Below are positions 32,487 through 39,886 of a DNA stretch of 64,000 nucleotides, in pieces. Source of the DNA: WLJO01 sp032117595 (GTDB lineage: Bacteria > Actinomycetota > Acidimicrobiia > Acidimicrobiales > Ilumatobacteraceae); the NCBI GenBank assembly GCA_032117595.1, contig JAULYZ010000004.1, forward strand, positions 1 through 64,000, in the 5' to 3' direction. Position 1 is the first letter of the stretch. Every line of letters starts with the position of its first letter. The position numbers and the translations under genes were made by a program. The notes beneath the pieces were generated by a model. The model searched no databases. It saw only the letters and a program-made list of their open reading frames with translations, and was not told where the DNA came from.

Positions 32487-32695
32487 TGCCGGGTGCCGAG
32501 AAGATCACGCGACAGGACCTCGAGGATCGTCTTCGGGGTCTGCAGGACGACCTGACCAAGCAGGTCGACGATGCGAAGCAGCCCTTGATCGCCGGTGGTG
32601 TGGCGGTGGGCCTGATTCTTCTGGTGGTCTTCTACTTCCTGGGGCGGCGAAGTGGCCGCCGCAAGAACGCGCTCGTCCAGATCCGTCGGGTCTGA
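32486..32695 (+). CDS. small single-pass membrane protein
   Basis: A 69-residue protein: a charged helical N-terminus (TRQDLEDRLRGLQDDLTKQV), one transmembrane helix near residues 34-52 (IAGGVAVGLILLVVFYFLG) and a basic C-terminus (RRSGRRKN). The N-terminal half vaguely resembles DUF3618-type membrane proteins. ATG 32486 overlaps the previous stop, so it is translationally coupled. No function known. Confidence 0.72.
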   Translation: MPGAEKITRQDLEDRLRGLQDDLTKQVDDAKQPLIAGGVAVGLILLVVFYFLGRRSGRRKNALVQIRRV

Positions 32696-32697
32696 CG

Positions 32698-32934
32698 ATG
32701 GGAATCGTCGCCGCCCTCTCGGGCCGCATGCGGAAGAACGCGCTGCACAAGGGACTGCTGGGCGGACGGCGCGGGTGGTTCGCGGTCGCCCTGCTGGCCT
32801 ACGGGTGGCGCTTCCTCCGTCGGGTGATGAGATCCCCGTCCGAGCAGCTGGTCGCAGAACGGCTCGCTCCCGGTGAGACCCTGATCGTGGAGTCGATCCC
32901 GCGGCACCGACGCAGGCGGAGGGGGCCGCAGTGA
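32698..32934 (+). CDS. small basic protein of unknown function
   Basis: A 78-residue, strongly basic protein with a possible short membrane or interfacial helix (WFAVALLAYGWRFLRRVM) and an Arg-rich C-terminus (RHRRRRRG). It contains LAPGETLIVES. ATG 32698 is 2 bp after the previous stop and its own stop overlaps the ThiS-like gene by 4 bp. Not recognised; third of a trio of small, probably membrane-associated proteins in this operon. Confidence 0.68.
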   Translation: MGIVAALSGRMRKNALHKGLLGGRRGWFAVALLAYGWRFLRRVMRSPSEQLVAERLAPGETLIVESIPRHRRRRRGPQ

Positions 32935-33125
32935 GGGTGCTCCTTCGTAATCCGCGGCGTGAGGTCGAAGTGGCCGGTCCGCTGCAGGTCACCTCTCTGC
33001 TCGATCGGCTCGAACTGCAGCGCGAGTCACATTTGGTCATCTGCGACGGGACCCTCGTCCCGGTGGACTCGCAGTTGCCCGACGACTGTGTTGTCGAGAT
33101 CCGTCCCGTCATCTCGGGAGGATGA
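32931..33125 (+). CDS. ubiquitin-like sulfur carrier protein (TtuB/ThiS/MoaD-like)
   Basis: A 64-residue beta-grasp protein ending in Ile-Ser-Gly-Gly. The C-terminal GG is the site that an E1-like enzyme adenylates and converts to a thiocarboxylate, which donates sulfur. The pattern VLLRNPRREVEVAGPLQVTS, LLDRLEL and LVPVDSQLPDDCVVEI is ThiS/MoaD-like. Because the next gene, 1 bp downstream, is a TtuA-type tRNA thiolase, this is most likely the TtuB-like sulfur donor rather than a thiamine or molybdopterin carrier. The GTG start overlaps the previous gene by 4 bp. Confidence 0.85.
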   Translation: MRVLLRNPRREVEVAGPLQVTSLLDRLELQRESHLVICDGTLVPVDSQLPDDCVVEIRPVISGG

Positions 33126-33126
33126 G

Positions 33127-34083
33127 GTGAAGTGTCGTGTTTGCCGCGGGCCTGCGGTGATCGATCTCCCGAGGCATAACGCCAATTTCTGCTCCGATCA
33201 CTTCCTGCAGTTCTGTCGCCGTCAGGTTGAGCGGGCCATCAGCGACTTCGACATGTTCGCACCGGGAGATCGGGTGCTTGTCGCCGTGTCGGGTGGCAAG
33301 GACTCCCTTGCCCTGTGGGATCTGCTGATCCAACTCGGTTACCAAGCCGATGGGCTGTACATCGGTCTGGGGATCGGCGACTACAGCGACGAGAGCTGCG
33401 GCTACGCGCAGCGCTTCGCTGACGAGCGGAACCTTCAGCTACGGGTGGTTTCGCTGCGGGACGAGTACGGGTTCGACGTACCGACGGCCTCAGTGGCCAG
33501 CCGACGCGTCCCCTGCTCGGCCTGCGGTCTCACCAAACGGCACCTGTTCGATGCGGCGGCCCTCGAGGGTGGCTACGACGCCGTTGCCACCGGGCACAAC
33601 CTCGACGACGAAGCGGCCGTGTTGTTCGGCAACACGCTTCGGTGGGAGATCGACTACCTGGCGCGGCAGTCCCCGGTGCTGCCGGCTCGTTCGGGCTTCC
33701 CGAAGAAGGCGAAGCCCCTGGTGCGGTTGAGTGAACGTGAGACAGCCGCTTGGTGCGTGGTGCGCAACATCGACTACCTCGTGGAGGAGTGCCCCATGGC
33801 GGCCGGTAACCGGCACCTCGGCTACAAGGAGGCCCTCAACCGGATCGAGGAGCGCTCGCCGGGCACGAAGGCCAGTTTCTATCTCAACTTCCTCGAACAC
33901 ATGGCCCCGTTGCTCGCAGGACAGGCCAAACAGGAGTCCGGTGCCCTCTCGGTGTGTTCGTCGTGCGGATCGCCCACCACCGGTGAGGTCTGTGCGTTCT
34001 GCCGTCTTGTGTCCGTGTCGGCTGCACACGAGGCCGTACCGGTCGAACTGCTGGGACGCCGGTCGCGGGGCGGTGCGCGATGA
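33127..34083 (+). CDS. TtuA-type tRNA 2-thiolation enzyme
   Basis: A 318-residue PP-loop ATPase of the TtuA/TtcA/CTU1 superfamily. The PP-loop SGGKDS is at residues 55-60. Zinc finger 1: Cys3, Cys6, Cys22, His25. Zinc finger 2: Cys277, Cys280, Cys289, Cys292. Fe-S cluster cysteines: Cys130, Cys133 (PCSACG) and Cys222 (ECP). The first finger and the cluster cysteines have the same numbering as in Thermus TtuA, as I recall it. TtuA converts position-54 ribothymidine to 2-thioribothymidine with sulfur from TtuB. A ThiS-like gene lies upstream and trmI overlaps downstream, so a T-loop target is likely. The GTG start is 1 bp after the ThiS-like stop. Confidence 0.9.
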   Translation: MKCRVCRGPAVIDLPRHNANFCSDHFLQFCRRQVERAISDFDMFAPGDRVLVAVSGGKDSLALWDLLIQLGYQADGLYIGLGIGDYSDESCGYAQRFADERNLQLRVVSLRDEYGFDVPTASVASRRVPCSACGLTKRHLFDAAALEGGYDAVATGHNLDDEAAVLFGNTLRWEIDYLARQSPVLPARSGFPKKAKPLVRLSERETAAWCVVRNIDYLVEECPMAAGNRHLGYKEALNRIEERSPGTKASFYLNFLEHMAPLLAGQAKQESGALSVCSSCGSPTTGEVCAFCRLVSVSAAHEAVPVELLGRRSRGGAR

Positions 34084-34856
34084 GGCCGTTCGCATATGGC
34101 GACTTCGTCGTACTGCTCGATAACAAGCTCCGCCGCTATCTCGTCACGTTGACCGAGGGCGCCGAGTTCCACACGCACGTGGGATTTGTGCCGCATTCGG
34201 AGATCTGCGGTCGTGAGGAGGGCTCGACCGTGGTGGCCACCAAGGGCGCCAAGTACCGGGCCTTGCGCCCGACGCTCGAGGACTTCGTGCTCCAGATGCC
34301 ACGCGGAGCGCAGGTCATCTACCCCAAGGATCTTGCGCCGATCTGCATGCTTGCCGACATCGGGCCCGGTGTGCGGGTGTTCGAGACCGGGCTCGGCTCG
34401 GGCGCCCTCAGCATGACCATGCTTCGCTACGGAGCAGAGATCGTCGGCTACGAGATCCGGGAGGACTTCCTCAACCGGGCCCGGTCGAACGTGCGCGGGT
34501 TCCTGGGCGCCGGTGCACTGGACCGTTACGAGACCCATCTCCGCGACGCCTACGAGGGTCTGGAGGTGGGTGTGGTCGACCGGGTGGTGCTCGACCTGCC
34601 CGAGCCCTGGCGAGTCGTCCCGCACGCCGAGGAGGCACTACGACCCGGTGGGATCCTCTGTGCGTACACCCCGTCCATCACCCAAGCAGTACGCACGAGG
34701 GAGGCACTGGACCGGGGATGCTGGGTGGAGCGCCGAACGCTCGAGGTTCTGCACCGCGGGTGGCACATCGAGGGCCAAGCGGTGCGCCCCGATCACCGAA
34801 TGGTGGCTCACACGGCGTTCTTGACGGTGGCGCGTTTCATCGGCCACGAGTCCTGA
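34080..34856 (+). CDS. trmI: tRNA (adenine-58-N1)-methyltransferase TrmI
   Basis: A 258-residue class I methyltransferase making m1A58 in the tRNA T-loop. FAYGDFVVLLDNK at the N-terminal beta domain, SAM motif FETGLGSGALSMTML, VGYEIREDFLNRARSNV, and the active-site VVLDLPEPWRVVPHAEEAL are TrmI hallmarks; the Mycobacterium orthologue is also near mpa. ATG 34080 overlaps the thiolase stop by 4 bp. In Thermus, m1A58 promotes thiolation of position 54, so the coupling with the TtuA-like gene fits. Last gene of the operon. Confidence 0.95.
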   Translation: MRPFAYGDFVVLLDNKLRRYLVTLTEGAEFHTHVGFVPHSEICGREEGSTVVATKGAKYRALRPTLEDFVLQMPRGAQVIYPKDLAPICMLADIGPGVRVFETGLGSGALSMTMLRYGAEIVGYEIREDFLNRARSNVRGFLGAGALDRYETHLRDAYEGLEVGVVDRVVLDLPEPWRVVPHAEEALRPGGILCAYTPSITQAVRTREALDRGCWVERRTLEVLHRGWHIEGQAVRPDHRMVAHTAFLTVARFIGHES

Positions 34857-34860
34857 GTGG

Positions 34861-34878
34861 CCGTTCGTCCGTGAACGG
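34861..34878. terminator. hairpin after trmI
   Basis: CCGTTC (34861-34866), loop GTCCGT, GAACGG (34873-34878). First of two hairpins between the convergent trmI and ferredoxin genes. Confidence 0.45.
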
Positions 34879-34891
34879 CGCCCGCACAAGC

Positions 34892-34918
34892 AATCAGGGC
34901 GCCAGCGGCGCCCTGATT
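34892..34918. terminator. strong bidirectional hairpin between trmI and ferredoxin
   Basis: A perfect 12-bp inverted repeat: AATCAGGGCGCC (34892-34903), loop AGC, GGCGCCCTGATT (34907-34918). It sits in the 102-bp gap between convergent genes, so it can stop transcription from both sides. Downstream is only moderately T-rich. Confidence 0.75.
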
Positions 34919-34958
34919 CCGATTCATTCTGATGCGTCGGCGACGAGGCCGCGAACGA

Positions 34959-35204
34959 TCAGGGCTCGATGAAGATGCACTCGCCCGGGCACTCCTCGGC
35001 CGACTCGATGACGGCGTCGAGCTGGTTGTCCGGGATGTTTGCGAGGCCCTCAGCGCCCTGAGGATTGCCCTTCGCCGAGGCGAAGATCTTCCCGCCCTCC
35101 TTGACGTAGGCAAGGCCATCGTCGAGCAGCGTGAAGACGTCGGGTGCGATTTCCTCGCAGAGGCCGTCGCCGGTGCAGAGATCCTGATCGATCCAGACCT
35201 TCAT
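34959..35204 (-). CDS. single-cluster ferredoxin with CxxDxxC motif
   Basis: An 81-residue ferredoxin. Cluster ligands: CTGDGLC (Cys, Asp, Cys) near residues 10-16 and a final CPGECIF. Asp in the second-ligand position is as in Pyrococcus ferredoxin, where it allows a 3Fe-4S or labile 4Fe-4S cluster; actinobacterial P450-type ferredoxins often carry His or another residue there. The protein has the usual EIAPDVFTL strand. It lies alone between trmI and the divergent proteasome locus. Electron partner unknown; a P450 is 25 kb away. Confidence 0.92.
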   Translation of the reverse strand: MKVWIDQDLCTGDGLCEEIAPDVFTLLDDGLAYVKEGGKIFASAKGNPQGAEGLANIPDNQLDAVIESAEECPGECIFIEP

Positions 35205-35473
35205 CGTGGGTACTCACTCCTGTACGAGAGCCGAAAGAACGGTCGAAGAATACACGGTGCTTCGGGTGTTTCGTGCTTCTGGTCCCTTTGGTCCCGACGG
35301 GGGCGCCTGCGCCAGACCGGGTACGGGTTGATTGGGGCCGGACAGCGCAGGTGGCGGTGTAGTTTCGTCACCGTGGTGAGGCAACTGCCGCTGCACAGGG
35401 CCTCGGTCGCAAGGGGTGTTCCGGCGTCAGTCCGGGCAGCGTGGCAGACGGAGAGCAGGCGGGAGGACCGGAC
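35205..35473. other. intergenic region between ferredoxin and mpa
   Basis: 269 bp, the longest gene-free stretch. It holds TATTCT on the minus strand (35247-35252), a possible ferredoxin -10, and TAGTTT (35360-35365), a possible mpa -10; TTGATT at 35328-35333 is too far from it to be a paired -35. AGGAG lies 12 nt before the ferredoxin start. No RNA gene or repeat is visible. Confidence 0.4.
35461..35466 (+). promoter_or_regulatory. ribosome binding site fixing the mpa start
   Basis: GGGAGG lies 7 nt before ATG 35474. It favours that start over the in-frame GTG at 35441, which has no ribosome site and would add 11 residues. Confidence 0.6.
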
Positions 35474-37204
35474 ATGAACGAGCACGACGACTCCGGCACA
35501 TCGCCTGTCCCGGCCGACGACGAACAGGAGGCGGTGCGTGCACTCGAGGATGAGGTCACCTCGCTGCGCCGCAAGCTTGCTGACGCCCCCAAGCGCATGC
35601 GAGTGCTCGAGGAGCGGCTCCTCGAGACGAAGGGCCAGTTGTCGCAGGCGGTTGCCCAGAACGAGAAGCTGAGTTACACGCTTCGTGAGGCCAGGGAGCA
35701 CATCTCGGCCCTCCGTGAAGAGGTCGACAAGCTCACTCGTCCGCCATCGGCGTACGGCGTGATCGTCGGCAAGAACGACGACGGCACGGTGGACGTGCTC
35801 ACCAGCGGGCGAAAGATGCGGGTGAACCTGCACCCGGAGGTGGAACACGAGACCGTCGAGCGCGGCGCCGAGGTCGTGCTCAATGAGAGCTTCAACGTCG
35901 TCACGGCGCGGGATCCCGAGCGGCTCGGCGAGGTGGTCACGGTGAAGGAGGTGCTCGACGACGGCATTCGGGCAGTCGTGATCGGGCGGGCCGACGAGGA
36001 GCGCGTCTGTGAGCTGGCTGATGCTCTTCGCGGCGTCCACCTCCGAAGCGGCGACACGGTTCGCCTCGACATCCGCAGCGGCCTGCTGCTCGAAAAGCTC
36101 CCCCGTCCTGAGGTGGAGGACCTGTTGCTCGAGGAGGTGCCGGATATCACCTATGCGGATATCGGCGGTCTCGACTCACAGATCGAGCAGATCGCCGACG
36201 CCGTGGAGTTGCCGTTCCTCCATGCCGATCTGTTCGCGGAGTACCAGTTGCCGGCGCCCAAGGGGATCCTCCTCTACGGACCCCCCGGGTGCGGAAAGAC
36301 GCTCATCGCCAAGGCCGTGGCGAACTCCCTGGCGCGCAAGGTGGCGGCCGCCACCGGCGACGAAAAGGGTCGCAGTTACTTCATCAACATCAAGGGTCCG
36401 GAACTGCTCAACAAGTACGTCGGCGAGACCGAACGGCAGATTCGCCTCGTGTTCCAGCGCGCGCGGGAGAAGAGTGAAGAGGGTTGGCCGGTCATCGTCT
36501 TCTTCGACGAGATGGACTCGATGTTCCGCACCCGTGGCTCGGGGATCTCCTCCGACATGGAGTCCACTATCGTTCCGCAGTTGCTCGCGGAGATCGATGG
36601 CGTCGAGGGACTCCGAAACGTCATCGTTATTGGCGCTACCAACCGCGAGGACCTCATCGATCCGGCCATCCTGCGGCCTGGGCGACTCGATGTGAAGATC
36701 AAGATCGAGCGTCCATCGGCTGCGGCAGCGCGGCAGATCTTTGCTCGGTACCTCACCGACGAGATCCCGCTGTCGCCTCAGCTCGGGCTCGAGACCATGA
36801 TCGACCGGACGGTCGAGGAGATGTACCGCGACGACGAGGCCAACCGCTTCCTCGAGGTCACGTACCAGAACGGCGACAAAGAAGTGCTGTTCTACAAGGA
36901 CTTTGCGTCCGGGGCGATGATCGAGAACATCGTGCGGCGCGCAAAGAAGCTCGCCATCAAGCGGGCGATCGCTGCTGGTGAGCGAGGGGTCTGCTTGGAC
37001 GACCTCTTGAACTCCATCAAGCAGGAGTACAAGGAGCACGAGGACCTTCCCAACACCACGAATCCGGACGACTGGGCGAAGATCTCCGGGAAGAAGGGTG
37101 AGCGGATCGTGTTCATCCGGACGCTGGTCAACGAGTCCAGGGGTGCGGGCGATGTTGCGGGCGGGCGTGCCATCGAACGGGTGGCAACCGGTCAGTACCT
37201 CTGA
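35474..37204 (+). CDS. mpa: proteasome-activating AAA+ ATPase (Mpa/ARC)
   Basis: Hexameric unfoldase that recognises pupylated proteins and feeds them to the 20S proteasome. The 576-residue protein has an N-terminal coiled coil (residues about 15-90) that captures Pup, a tandem OB domain, Walker A GPPGCGKT (269-276), Walker B VIVFFDEMDSMF, the second region of homology TNREDLIDPAILRPGR, and ends in Gln-Tyr-Leu, the gate-opening motif that docks into the proteasome. It is followed by dop, pup, prcB, prcA and pafA. Confidence 0.97.
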   Translation: MNEHDDSGTSPVPADDEQEAVRALEDEVTSLRRKLADAPKRMRVLEERLLETKGQLSQAVAQNEKLSYTLREAREHISALREEVDKLTRPPSAYGVIVGKNDDGTVDVLTSGRKMRVNLHPEVEHETVERGAEVVLNESFNVVTARDPERLGEVVTVKEVLDDGIRAVVIGRADEERVCELADALRGVHLRSGDTVRLDIRSGLLLEKLPRPEVEDLLLEEVPDITYADIGGLDSQIEQIADAVELPFLHADLFAEYQLPAPKGILLYGPPGCGKTLIAKAVANSLARKVAAATGDEKGRSYFINIKGPELLNKYVGETERQIRLVFQRAREKSEEGWPVIVFFDEMDSMFRTRGSGISSDMESTIVPQLLAEIDGVEGLRNVIVIGATNREDLIDPAILRPGRLDVKIKIERPSAAAARQIFARYLTDEIPLSPQLGLETMIDRTVEEMYRDDEANRFLEVTYQNGDKEVLFYKDFASGAMIENIVRRAKKLAIKRAIAAGERGVCLDDLLNSIKQEYKEHEDLPNTTNPDDWAKISGKKGERIVFIRTLVNESRGAGDVAGGRAIERVATGQYL

Positions 37205-37263
37205 CGCTTCACCGCACGGCTTCGACGCCGAGGTCTCCCGGGGAGTAGGCAGTCAGCGGCGGG

Positions 37264-37269
37264 TAGGGT
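37264..37269 (+). promoter_or_regulatory. -10 hexamer TAGGGT, dop
   Basis: TAGGGT ends 6 nt before ATG 37276 with no Shine-Dalgarno; the dop transcript appears leaderless and separate from mpa. Confidence 0.5.
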
Positions 37270-37275
37270 TCGCCC

Positions 37276-38781
37276 ATGGCCATCCCCAAGGTGTGTGGGA
37301 TCGAGACGGAATACGGAATCGTGGTCCGCGGCTCGGACATGAACCCGGTCGCAGCAAGTTCGCTGCTCATCAACGCGTTTCTCGGAACGCTCAACCGGCG
37401 CACGGGGTGGGATTTCGTCGACGAGATGCCCGGTAATGACGCCCGGGGTTTTCAGCTCGGCGATGTGTTCCCGCCCGAGGTCGAGATGCATCTCGTGAAC
37501 GCTGTGCTCACGAATGGAGCTCGCTACTACGTGGATCACGCTCATCCCGAGATCTCGACTCCCGAGTGCCGCACTGCGCTCGAAGTGGTGCGGTACGACC
37601 GGGCAGCCGAGGAGATCATTCGTGCATCCATGCAGGCGGCGAACGATTTCCTCGGTAACGGTGCCGAATTGCTCGTGCACAAGAACAACTCCGACGGCAA
37701 GGGCAACAGTTATGGATGCCACGAGAACTACCTCGTGGCCCGTGAGACGCCATTCGGGAGACTCGTCCAGCAGATCACGCCGCATTTCGTCACCCGACAG
37801 ATTTTCTGCGGTGCTGGCAAGGTGGGCTGCGAGCTACCGGGTGTTTCCGCTTCTGAGGTGCCCTTTCAGATCAGCCAGCGGGCGGACTTCTTCGAGGAAG
37901 AGGTTGGTCTTGAGACCACACTGAAGCGCCCGATCGTGAACACCCGTGACGAACCGCACTGCGACCCGCAGAAGTACCGCCGGCTCCACGTCATCGTTGG
38001 CGACGCGAATATGAGCGAGGTGGCGACGCTGCTCAAGGTTGGCACCACCGCAATCGTGCTCTCTCTGATCGAGGACGACGAACTGGGGTCCGATCTGGTC
38101 CTTGCACAGCCGGTCCCGGCGATCCGGTCGGTGAGCCGAGACGTGGCGCTCACCACCGCCATCCCGCTGAAGTCGGGTCGCCAGATGACCGCGCTCGAGG
38201 TTCAGTGGCTGCTTCTCGAGCGCGCCCAGAAGTACCAACGCAGTCGTGGTCTCGACTGTGTCGGGGAGGAGGTGGGTGCAGACGTGATGGTGCGTTGGGA
38301 GGCGGTGCTCACGGGCCTCGAACGTGATCGGGCATCGGTCGCCCACTGGGTCGACTGGGTAGCGAAACAACGCATGGTCGAGGGATACCAAGAGCGTCAT
38401 GGTCTGCGCCACGGCGACAACCGGCTGCGTGCGCTGGACCTGCAATACCACGACATGCGGCCCTCCAAGTCCTTGGCGGGGCGTATGGGTTTCGAACAAC
38501 TGGTCCCGGAGTCCGAGGTGACGTCGGCGGTGACCGATCCACCGACGTCCACCAGGGCGTATTTCCGGGGACGTTGCCTCCAGAAGTGGCCGAACGACGT
38601 TGTGGCGGCGAACTGGGATTCGATGGTGTTCGACGTGGGACGCGAGCCGCTGCGGCGAGTGCCCATGATGGAGCCACTGCGTGGGACCGCTGCGCACGTG
38701 GCTAGCGTGATCGACGAGAGCGAGACCGCCGCTGCGCTGCTGGCCCGTCTGGGGTCCGCTGCGTCCAGTGGTCAGGATTGA
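37276..38781 (+). CDS. dop: deamidase/depupylase of Pup
   Basis: A 501-residue carboxylate-amine ligase fold enzyme that removes Pup from substrates and, where Pup ends in Gln, deamidates it. GIETEYGIVV opens the protein; the acidic DHAHPEISTPEC holds the catalytic Asp; NNSDGKGNSYGCHENYLV and NTRDEPHCDPQKYRRLHVI are metal/ATP elements shared with PafA. A Dop-specific insertion follows the first strand (TGWDFVDEMPGNDARG). Since Pup here already ends in Glu, Dop should act only as depupylase. Confidence 0.96.
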   Translation: MAIPKVCGIETEYGIVVRGSDMNPVAASSLLINAFLGTLNRRTGWDFVDEMPGNDARGFQLGDVFPPEVEMHLVNAVLTNGARYYVDHAHPEISTPECRTALEVVRYDRAAEEIIRASMQAANDFLGNGAELLVHKNNSDGKGNSYGCHENYLVARETPFGRLVQQITPHFVTRQIFCGAGKVGCELPGVSASEVPFQISQRADFFEEEVGLETTLKRPIVNTRDEPHCDPQKYRRLHVIVGDANMSEVATLLKVGTTAIVLSLIEDDELGSDLVLAQPVPAIRSVSRDVALTTAIPLKSGRQMTALEVQWLLLERAQKYQRSRGLDCVGEEVGADVMVRWEAVLTGLERDRASVAHWVDWVAKQRMVEGYQERHGLRHGDNRLRALDLQYHDMRPSKSLAGRMGFEQLVPESEVTSAVTDPPTSTRAYFRGRCLQKWPNDVVAANWDSMVFDVGREPLRRVPMMEPLRGTAAHVASVIDESETAAALLARLGSAASSGQD

Positions 38782-38831
38782 TGTGTCATGCTGGTTCGGC
38801 ATGACGCCGAGCGAGCGAAGGACGGATGGTC

Positions 38832-39029
38832 GTGGCTGAGCAGGAGCATCGTCGGAAGGCATCAGCGCCCCGTGCGGACGACACCGTCGTCGAGGAGGCG
38901 CCCGTTGCCGGCGAGCAGGGCGAGAAGCTCAAGGCTGAGCTCGACGACCTCCTCGACGAGATCGACGAGGTGCTCGAGAGCAATGCAGAGGACTTCGTGA
39001 AGTCGTACGTGCAAAAGGGCGGCGAATAG
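38832..39029 (+). CDS. pup: prokaryotic ubiquitin-like protein, Glu-terminal
   Basis: A 65-residue disordered modifier. The C-terminal half LKAELDDLLDEIDEVLESNA EDFVKSYVQ shows the conserved Mpa-binding coil, and the protein ends Lys-Gly-Gly-Glu (codons GGC GGC GAA TAG). Most actinobacterial Pups end GGQ; a GGE end can be ligated without deamidation. GTG 38832 is preferred because AAGGA lies 9 nt upstream and the product then starts MAEQE like other Pups; ATG 38826 would add two residues. Confidence 0.94.
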   Translation: MAEQEHRRKASAPRADDTVVEEAPVAGEQGEKLKAELDDLLDEIDEVLESNAEDFVKSYVQKGGE

Positions 39030-39074
39030 TCGCCCGGAACGTTGGGCCTCGGGTCACCGGGTCGGGGTCGCCGC

Positions 39075-39080
39075 TAGCCT
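39075..39080 (+). promoter_or_regulatory. -10 hexamer TAGCCT, prcBA
   Basis: TAGCCT ends 8 nt before ATG 39089 in the 59-bp gap between pup and prcB; leaderless arrangement with weak GAGG. Confidence 0.45.
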
Positions 39081-39088
39081 CCCGAGGT

Positions 39089-39877
39089 ATGGCGATGCCC
39101 TTTTTCCGACCGGGCGATGACCCCGGCGCGAACCTGCCAGAGCTCTTGCGTCGTATCGGCATCGATCCGTTCGCGGTCCCCGAGTCCTTCCGCGGAACGG
39201 CCGTCGAGGTGCCGCACGCCACGACCTGTGTCGCACTCCGCTTCGGCAATGGGGTGGTGATGGCTGGAGACCGACGTGCCACCTCGGGTCACCTCATCAG
39301 CCACCGTCTGATGGAGAAAGTGGTGGAGGCCGACCGCCTGAGCGCCGTCGCCATTGCCGGCGCTGCTGGCCCGGCGATGGAGATGGTCAAGCTCTTCCAG
39401 CTCCAGCTCGAGCACTACGACAAGGTGGAGGGCCAGCCGCTGAGTCTGGAGGGCAAGGCGAACCAGCTCTCGGCGATGGTTCGCCAGAACCTTCCCGCTG
39501 CGATGCAGGGTCTCGCCGTCGTCCCGATCTTCGCGGGTTACGACGATCGGCGATCGACTGGTCGCCTCTGGACCTTCGACGTCACGGGCGGCCGGTACGA
39601 GGAGCGGGAGTTCGTGGCCACGGGCTCGGGAAGTCTTCACGCGAGCACCGTGATCAAGATCGGGTTCCGCAGCGACCTCGACCGCGGTGCTGCGGTCGAT
39701 CTGGCCTGCCGGTCGCTCTGGGAGGCGGCCGACGCCGATTCCGCAACGGGCGGGCCCGACACGCTCCGTTCGATCTTCCCCGTCGTGGCCGTGATCGACG
39801 CCGACGGTTTCCAGCGCGTCCCGGACGACGAGCTGCGCGTTCGCTACGAGGCCATCGCCGCCCAATCGGTTCGCTGA
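39089..39877 (+). CDS. prcB: 20S proteasome beta subunit
   Basis: The proteolytic subunit, 262 residues with a propeptide of about 44 residues. Processing before Thr45 (in VPHAT TCVAL) would expose the N-terminal threonine nucleophile; GDRRATSGHLISHRLMEKV contains the conserved Asp and Lys of the active site. GAAGPAMEMVKLFQLQLEHY is the usual helical region. Followed 9 bp later by prcA. Confidence 0.97.
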   Translation: MAMPFFRPGDDPGANLPELLRRIGIDPFAVPESFRGTAVEVPHATTCVALRFGNGVVMAGDRRATSGHLISHRLMEKVVEADRLSAVAIAGAAGPAMEMVKLFQLQLEHYDKVEGQPLSLEGKANQLSAMVRQNLPAAMQGLAVVPIFAGYDDRRSTGRLWTFDVTGGRYEEREFVATGSGSLHASTVIKIGFRSDLDRGAAVDLACRSLWEAADADSATGGPDTLRSIFPVVAVIDADGFQRVPDDELRVRYEAIAAQSVR

Positions 39878-39886
39878 GGAGGAGCC

